In this document: positions 59,767-64,000 of the stretch, one piece after another | Layout of the letters: each line of letters opens with the position of its first letter | Position numbering within the stretch: position 1 is the first letter of the stretch | Source: Anaerolineae bacterium | GTDB lineage: Bacteria > Chloroflexota > Anaerolineae > Anaerolineales > Anaerolineaceae | DNA length: 64,000 nucleotides | Assembly (NCBI GenBank): GCA_013178185.1 | Contig: JABLXC010000008.1 | Span: 35,019-99,018, forward strand | Direction: 5' to 3' | Notes under the pieces: generated by a model | Databases searched by the model: none | What the model saw: only the letters and a program-made list of their open reading frames with translations | What the model was told of the DNA's origin: nothing | Position numbers and translations under genes: made by a program

Positions 59767-61260
59767 TCAGCTTTTAGAGTGTAGTGGCTTGGTAGTAGAT
59801 TTACCTTTTTTGGCGTAATCCTCCACTACTGTGTGTTTGACCACTTGGGGCAATGCTAAAGCAATTCCTACCAAAATCCAAAAATAACGAGGAAAAGCAT
59901 TATGAGTGAACATCGAATCGCTCAAAAACCCTAGAATGCTTATTCCAAATGCAGCCACCAGATTCGCGTATTTTTCCATACCAGCTTGTTTAAACTGGCG
60001 ATATGCGTCGAGGACGGACTTGATCATCATCCATAGTACTAAGCCGAATGTTATTATCCCAGCCAGACCTGTTTCTGCTGCAGTCCTAAGGAATAGATTA
60101 TGCGCTTGGCGCTGTTCCGTCCTTGGATCAAGACCAACCCGCCGGGAATATTCCTGATAGTAAACAGGATAGTTGTCAACACCTACCCCAAATAGCGGAT
60201 GGTCCATGAACATTTGTACTGCAACGATTAATTCGCTTGCCCGGCCGCGAAATGAAACCTCGTCCACATAAGAGATTTCCCCTGTAAGAGCGGCTGGTAT
60301 GGTCTGGAGCCTTTCAAAAAATGGGTTGGGAACGAAACGGAGCACTAAAATGCTGGCCAACACAACCATGAGTAGGAATGGAAGTTTTAACCTACGGTAA
60401 AAGACAACCGCGAGTAGCGTAATTGCAAGGGAAACAAAACCACCACGTGAATAAGTGAAGAAAATGCTTAGGGTGCAGACAAGCGCTGACCACCCGGCCA
60501 GGAATTTAAGGATTATTGAGCGCTCGTCCCAAAATTGATTGATTGCAAGTGGGACCAGGATAACAAGGATTTGTGCGTAATAGTTGGGCGATCCCAGCAT
60601 TCCTGCAACCCGGTTGCTTTCTGTCTCACCAATGATATTCAGAACAGGAGCCTCGGCAAACCCCCAATAAGTGTTATCGAAGGTTCCTGTGAAATATTGA
60701 TATACGCTGATTGTGCCAGTAAAAATACCCGCAATAATCAATGCCCATGCAACTCTTCGTAAGGTTGCTCCACGCTGGACAAGCATAGTAATAAGAACTG
60801 CGATAATTCCGTCTTTTACGAAATCATCTAATGCAAGCGTTGCACGAGCAAAATCAACAGCATAAAACAACGAGGCGAATACTACGATGCCATAAAGACC
60901 CACTATGAATAAGGCGCGAAACCAACCACGCGGTAAAGCGCCATTGACAATCCACCGCATTGCCGCTGCGGCAATAAGGAATGCTATGAACGGCCGGGCC
61001 AGGGAGGGCAAACCATACACATTCACAGCAATATCTGATATCCTCAGGTAAAGCATCAAAATCAATACTAGAAGTCCCAGTTCAACGTTAATTATCGTAA
61101 TAGCCGCAAAGATCCCTCCTAGAATTACGCCGGTTACAATAAGCGGATTTTCACTCAGGGTTACTGCCAGTCCAATACTTGCGCCAAAAACGATTGCAAG
61201 GATTAAGTAACTCCATACAGACTGGGTAACGCCTGTCACATACTGTTGAATTTTTATCAT
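59767..61260 (-). CDS. Wzy/O-antigen-ligase-type membrane polymerase
   Basis: Integral membrane protein of about 497 residues with some 12 helices and a large outside loop. The Wzy_C (O-antigen ligase) region shows FFTYSRGGFVSLAITLL, HPLFGVGVDNYPVYYQEY and QAHNLFLRTAAETGLAG, including the conserved Arg and His of the family. It should polymerise or transfer lipid-linked repeat units outside the membrane. The ATG at 61260 has AAGGA 9 bases upstream; a GTG at 61278 is the alternative. It lies between a Wzz-type gene and glycosyltransferase genes, as expected for a Wzx/Wzy pathway, though no flippase (Wzx) is within the window. Confidence 0.88.
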   Translation of the reverse strand: MIKIQQYVTGVTQSVWSYLILAIVFGASIGLAVTLSENPLIVTGVILGGIFAAITIINVELGLLVLILMLYLRISDIAVNVYGLPSLARPFIAFLIAAAAMRWIVNGALPRGWFRALFIVGLYGIVVFASLFYAVDFARATLALDDFVKDGIIAVLITMLVQRGATLRRVAWALIIAGIFTGTISVYQYFTGTFDNTYWGFAEAPVLNIIGETESNRVAGMLGSPNYYAQILVILVPLAINQFWDERSIILKFLAGWSALVCTLSIFFTYSRGGFVSLAITLLAVVFYRRLKLPFLLMVVLASILVLRFVPNPFFERLQTIPAALTGEISYVDEVSFRGRASELIVAVQMFMDHPLFGVGVDNYPVYYQEYSRRVGLDPRTEQRQAHNLFLRTAAETGLAGIITFGLVLWMMIKSVLDAYRQFKQAGMEKYANLVAAFGISILGFLSDSMFTHNAFPRYFWILVGIALALPQVVKHTVVEDYAKKGKSTTKPLHSKS

Positions 61261-61314
61261 CCGACCCGATCCTTCCACAATTGCCGCGCGTGGTCTCTTA
61301 CGGAGTTATTAAAA

Positions 61315-62400
61315 TTATGCTACTGGTGTAGAAGTTAGTTGCCGGCTGCGCTCCAGCTCCTCTTCGGCGCGGGTAATGAACTCAGTTGCGGTTTCGTTGT
61401 CGCGCCGCGTGGATACACTAACTGCCGGCATCAACCGCACAGTTTCTCCATATTGGTCCAGTTTTACAGGAGAGGAGAGTACTTGTCCGATCCGATTCAA
61501 TGTTCTGGCTGCCGCAGTTTCTGGTGTGGAAGGCAACATTACAGCAAAGCTAATATCATCCCATCGCGCGATCATGTCATTCCCACGGAGTTCTCTTCTG
61601 AGAATGGAAGTTACCTGACGGAGGAGTTGTTGGGTCAATGGCTGCGGGAGTGTATCAATCAATCCACTTAAGCCTTCTAACTTAACCAGACCCAGCGAGA
61701 GGCTGTTATTGGGGTTTTGTACAATTTCTTCTTCTAGTCGGCGGTCAAAAAATCGGCGGTTGAATGCGAGCGACACCGGGTCGGAACTCATGCGGTTGCG
61801 ATAGGATTCCAATGGAACCCGGATTTGTTCGCGGAGGATGGCCAGGACTGAGCCAAGGATAAGCCCAAGCACTAGCGCCAAGCCACCATCGCGTAGAGGT
61901 TGTGGGCTGACTGGAGTGAGCGGAGGGACGGCTGGGTCAAGCAAATTAATGTCATAGACTTTATAAAGATCTTTGATATGGGCAACCGCCCTTTCTCCAA
62001 CGCTATTCGCCAGAATCGCTACGAGTTGTGGATCTGGACCTTCCACAGTGAGCGCCAAAATATTGGCTTCTGGAAGCACCACCGTGGAGTGCTTATATTT
62101 GATCACGTCAGCTGGGGTTAGTTGTAAAGCAGCAACTGTCTCATTATAAATCCTTGTGCTGTTCAAAAACTCAGCATAGGTAACGACGATGGAGCGTTTA
62201 TCCAATGCTTCAAGGCTGGTAATCACATCTGCACCTGTTACCAGTGTTGGATTAGGGCTTACAGAAAAACGAGCGCTTGCTCTATAGACAGGTTGAGTCA
62301 GGAGTGCTGCAATCAGTGCGATATTTACCGCAATCAATGCGGTTAGGACAATAATCCACCAGCCCCGTTGAAGCATACGTAAATATAATTTGATTTCCAT
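61315..62400 (-). CDS. Wzz chain-length determinant fused to a degenerate GGDEF domain
   Basis: Protein of 361 residues. The N-terminal half is a Wzz/polysaccharide co-polymerase: a membrane helix at about 16-36, an outside region, the Pro-rich segment DPAVPPLTPVSPQP and a second helix at about 185-203. The C-terminal part starts with SDPVSLAFNRRFFDRRLEEE, the opening of a GGDEF domain (normally DxLTGLxNRRxF), and has RWDDISFAVMLPST where an active cyclase has R-x-GGDEF-x-V-LP. The GG-E-F residues are lost, so it is probably a cyclic-di-GMP or nucleotide sensor rather than a synthase, coupling chain length to a second messenger. Confidence 0.87.
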   Translation of the reverse strand: MEIKLYLRMLQRGWWIIVLTALIAVNIALIAALLTQPVYRASARFSVSPNPTLVTGADVITSLEALDKRSIVVTYAEFLNSTRIYNETVAALQLTPADVIKYKHSTVVLPEANILALTVEGPDPQLVAILANSVGERAVAHIKDLYKVYDINLLDPAVPPLTPVSPQPLRDGGLALVLGLILGSVLAILREQIRVPLESYRNRMSSDPVSLAFNRRFFDRRLEEEIVQNPNNSLSLGLVKLEGLSGLIDTLPQPLTQQLLRQVTSILRRELRGNDMIARWDDISFAVMLPSTPETAAARTLNRIGQVLSSPVKLDQYGETVRLMPAVSVSTRRDNETATEFITRAEEELERSRQLTSTPVA

Positions 62401-62402
62401 TG

Positions 62403-63686
62403 CTACTCCTCCAATTTTGGCGAACTAAAAACGATCGGTTCTCTAAGCGAAAGGTTAGGCGCGATGGATTTCTGCTTTTCCTTAGCAAAGAGGAGTGATA
62501 GTTTGTCGATATTCGTCGTAATGGTAAAATCGCTCAATACCAAATCTCGCCCGGCGTCAGCCATTCGTTTGGCGTTCTCTGGATCAGAGTAAATCTTTTC
62601 TATCGCGTTTGCAAGCGATACCTCATCACCAGGTTCTACTAATATACCGGTTACACCGGGTTTTACCAATTCTGGTACCCCCGAAATGTTGGTAGCAATT
62701 ACAGGAAGAGAACAAGCAAGTGCTTCCATCAGCGCCACCGGGATGCCTTCCATCTTACCAGAGGACGTGATTACACTTGGCTGAACATAACAATCTGCGC
62801 CAGGGAGCAACGTTGCCACCGTCTCTTGGGGCAGAGGCCCCAACAGTTCTACCATCCCATTCAACTTCAGCGACGAGATCTGTTGATTGAGTTTTTCCAT
62901 TAATTCGCCGCCGCCAATAATTTTGCAAGAGAATTCCAGACCACGGTCGCGTAACAATGCACACGCATTGATCAAGACATAATGACCTTTGTACGGTTGA
63001 AGACTTCCTATGCTGATGATCTCGAAGCGATTTCCAGATTTCTTAACGGCGGAATAGTCCTCTGGCCTGATCCCGCAATGGATAACAAATATTTTTGCTC
63101 GCGCCCATTCTCCGACAGTTTTGCAAATGAAATTTTTGTTAAATTCGGATATGGTGACTACAAACGCTGCATCACGTACTTTGATGTCCAACATAGGCTG
63201 TTCGACATAAAGGTCATGTGCATGCGCCGTGATGCTGTATGGAATCCCGCTAAACCTATTTATGATCCAAGCGGCCAATGCCGGATGCGTAGCGTAATGG
63301 GCGTGTATGTGTTCTATCCTGTCTTTTTGCATTGATTCAGCGAGCGCAACCGATTTTGGAAATAATACCAGCGCCCTTAGCAAGAATTTTGGACTAGGCA
63401 GGTTCTTATAAAGCGACAACAAGAATGTGGTCACATACTTAATCGGATCTTTGAAAAGTGTCCTCAAATTTGCTTTGATCGTCTTTGGTGAAAGATAAGG
63501 GATATATTTAGTTACGCTTAATAAACTTTCGACGTCGCCATGTCGTACCATTTGTTTCTGCAGGATCAGAGGGTACACGGTAATATCCCATCCTCGCCGT
63601 CTGAGTTCAATCATTTCCCTTAGAATGAAAGTCTCAGGAAGGTGTGGGAAACGCGACATTATATAGGCAACGCGCGCTTGATTCAA
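62403..63686 (-). CDS. Glycosyltransferase family 4, WcaL/colanic-acid type
   Basis: GT-B enzyme of 427 residues. The N-terminal SRFPHLPETFILREMIEL is the signature of the WcaL/ExoL-like subgroup of family 4. HIHAHYATHPALAAW, ISIGSLQPYKGHYVLINA and EGIPVALMEALACSLPVIATNISG, here as EGIPVALMEALACSLP, cover acceptor and donor sites. It should extend a lipid-linked sugar chain. The start overlaps the stop of the sugar transferase gene by 4 bases; the stop is 2 bases before the Wzz-GGDEF start. All three are therefore one transcript. Confidence 0.9.
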   Translation of the reverse strand: MNQARVAYIMSRFPHLPETFILREMIELRRRGWDITVYPLILQKQMVRHGDVESLLSVTKYIPYLSPKTIKANLRTLFKDPIKYVTTFLLSLYKNLPSPKFLLRALVLFPKSVALAESMQKDRIEHIHAHYATHPALAAWIINRFSGIPYSITAHAHDLYVEQPMLDIKVRDAAFVVTISEFNKNFICKTVGEWARAKIFVIHCGIRPEDYSAVKKSGNRFEIISIGSLQPYKGHYVLINACALLRDRGLEFSCKIIGGGELMEKLNQQISSLKLNGMVELLGPLPQETVATLLPGADCYVQPSVITSSGKMEGIPVALMEALACSLPVIATNISGVPELVKPGVTGILVEPGDEVSLANAIEKIYSDPENAKRMADAGRDLVLSDFTITTNIDKLSLLFAKEKQKSIAPNLSLREPIVFSSPKLEE

Positions 63687-64000
63687 TGCGCACCCCTCTG
63701 CTGAAAAACCGACAAGACCGTTCGGAATAGTATTTCAAGATCCAATGCAATGCAGCGCTTCTCAATATAAGCAATGTCCAGGCGCAGTCTCTCATCAAAC
63801 TCAGTTGACCCGCGACCAATAATTTGCCATAGACCCGTCAGACCGGGGGTAACATCCAACCGCTCCGTATGCCATAAAGAATATGTCTCGGCACTAAAGG
63901 AAGTAGGACGGGGTCCAACAAGCGACATTTCTCCTTTGATCACGTTAAACAATTGAGGGAGTTCATCAAGACTTGTTTTTCTCAAAAATTTCCCTACCCG
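63683..64000 (-). CDS. Undecaprenyl-phosphate sugar phosphotransferase (WcaJ/WbaP type), 5' truncated by window edge
   Basis: C-terminal piece (about 106 residues) of a bacterial sugar transferase that starts repeat-unit synthesis by moving a sugar-1-phosphate onto undecaprenyl phosphate. The frame is open to base 64000, so the N-terminus is outside the window. Clear motifs are RKTSLDELPQLFNVIKGEMS, LVGPRPTSF and VTPGLTGLWQIIGRG, with the DIAYIEKR region behind. It is the first enzyme of the assembly pathway and lies upstream of the glycosyltransferases, as usual. The stop overlaps the next gene by 4 bases. Confidence 0.92.
   Translation of the reverse strand, partial: RVGKFLRKTSLDELPQLFNVIKGEMSLVGPRPTSFSAETYSLWHTERLDVTPGLTGLWQIIGRGSTEFDERLRLDIAYIEKRCIALDLEILFRTVLSVFQQRGAH

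Noticed and set aside
1..64000. tRNA, rRNA, CRISPR arrays, insertion sequences, prophage
   Set aside because: No cloverleaf with a TΨC-type arm, no spaced repeats, and no transposase, integrase or capsid-like protein was seen by eye; a covariance or HMM search could still find a short RNA.

Overview
The window reads as a bacterial chromosome segment from a member of the Chloroflexota, most likely an Anaerolineae-type anaerobe or facultative organism. This is an inference from gene content: a gamma-alpha fused KorA with KorB, a NuoEFG/NfnAB-like redox cluster, a methanol corrinoid methyltransferase (MtaB), many lipoproteins with Thr/Pro-rich linkers, a Tat-type lipoprotein MsrP, and a BcsB/GT2/Wzy/Wzz polysaccharide locus. 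No tRNA, rRNA, CRISPR array, transposase or phage gene was recognised. Genes are dense, with many 1-4 base overlaps. Several promoters have good -10 boxes.

Layout. 1-4.7 kb (+): a truncated M20 amidohydrolase, a GntR/FCD regulator with a clean sigma-70 promoter, and KorAB. 4.7-13.9 kb (-): two strings of metabolic genes, pyk / HD-GYP sensor / YghO-like acetyltransferase / rhodanese, and FmdB zinc ribbon / sphinganine-reductase-like SDR / argF / rocD. 14-20.1 kb: an APC permease, a divergent B12-binding radical SAM enzyme (DUF4070 type), and a LiaRS-like kinase-regulator pair with a polytopic membrane protein.

20.2-27.4 kb (+) is the most striking region. A lipoprotein, a 41-residue membrane microprotein ending in W-I-Y-Q-G-F, an MBOAT acyltransferase, three SGNH-like exported proteins, an acyl carrier protein and a fatty-acyl-AMP-ligase-like enzyme lie in one tight run. 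This is the architecture of the D-alanylation (dltXABCD) machinery, rebuilt with a fatty-acyl-type adenylating enzyme. I infer a cell-surface O-acylation system.

27.5-37.3 kb: a Met-rich exported protein with an OmpR-type two-component system, an agmatinase-family enzyme, a C45 acyltransferase/peptidase, an NBR1-Ig lipoprotein, an Rrf2/IscR-like regulator next to MtaB, a membrane-anchored trypsin-like protease and a Nudix hydrolase. 37.5-44.4 kb (+): a five-gene NuoE-NuoF-NuoG-NfnA-NfnB cluster with no hydrogenase domain, probably an electron-bifurcating NADH/NADPH/ferredoxin transhydrogenase. 44.4-52.9 kb: a methyltransferase, a DHA2 drug exporter, uridine phosphorylase, a diacylglycerol kinase-like enzyme, MsrPQ and a GHL15-like lipoprotein.

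52.9-64 kb (-): an exopolysaccharide locus with a sugar-phosphate transferase (cut by the window end), four glycosyltransferases (one frameshifted at a CT repeat), a Wzz protein fused to a degenerate GGDEF domain, a Wzy/O-antigen ligase, a BcsB-like protein and a polysaccharide deacetylase. Many start sites below are moved inward from the longest open frame on the basis of Shine-Dalgarno position and overlap with neighbours; each case is stated.
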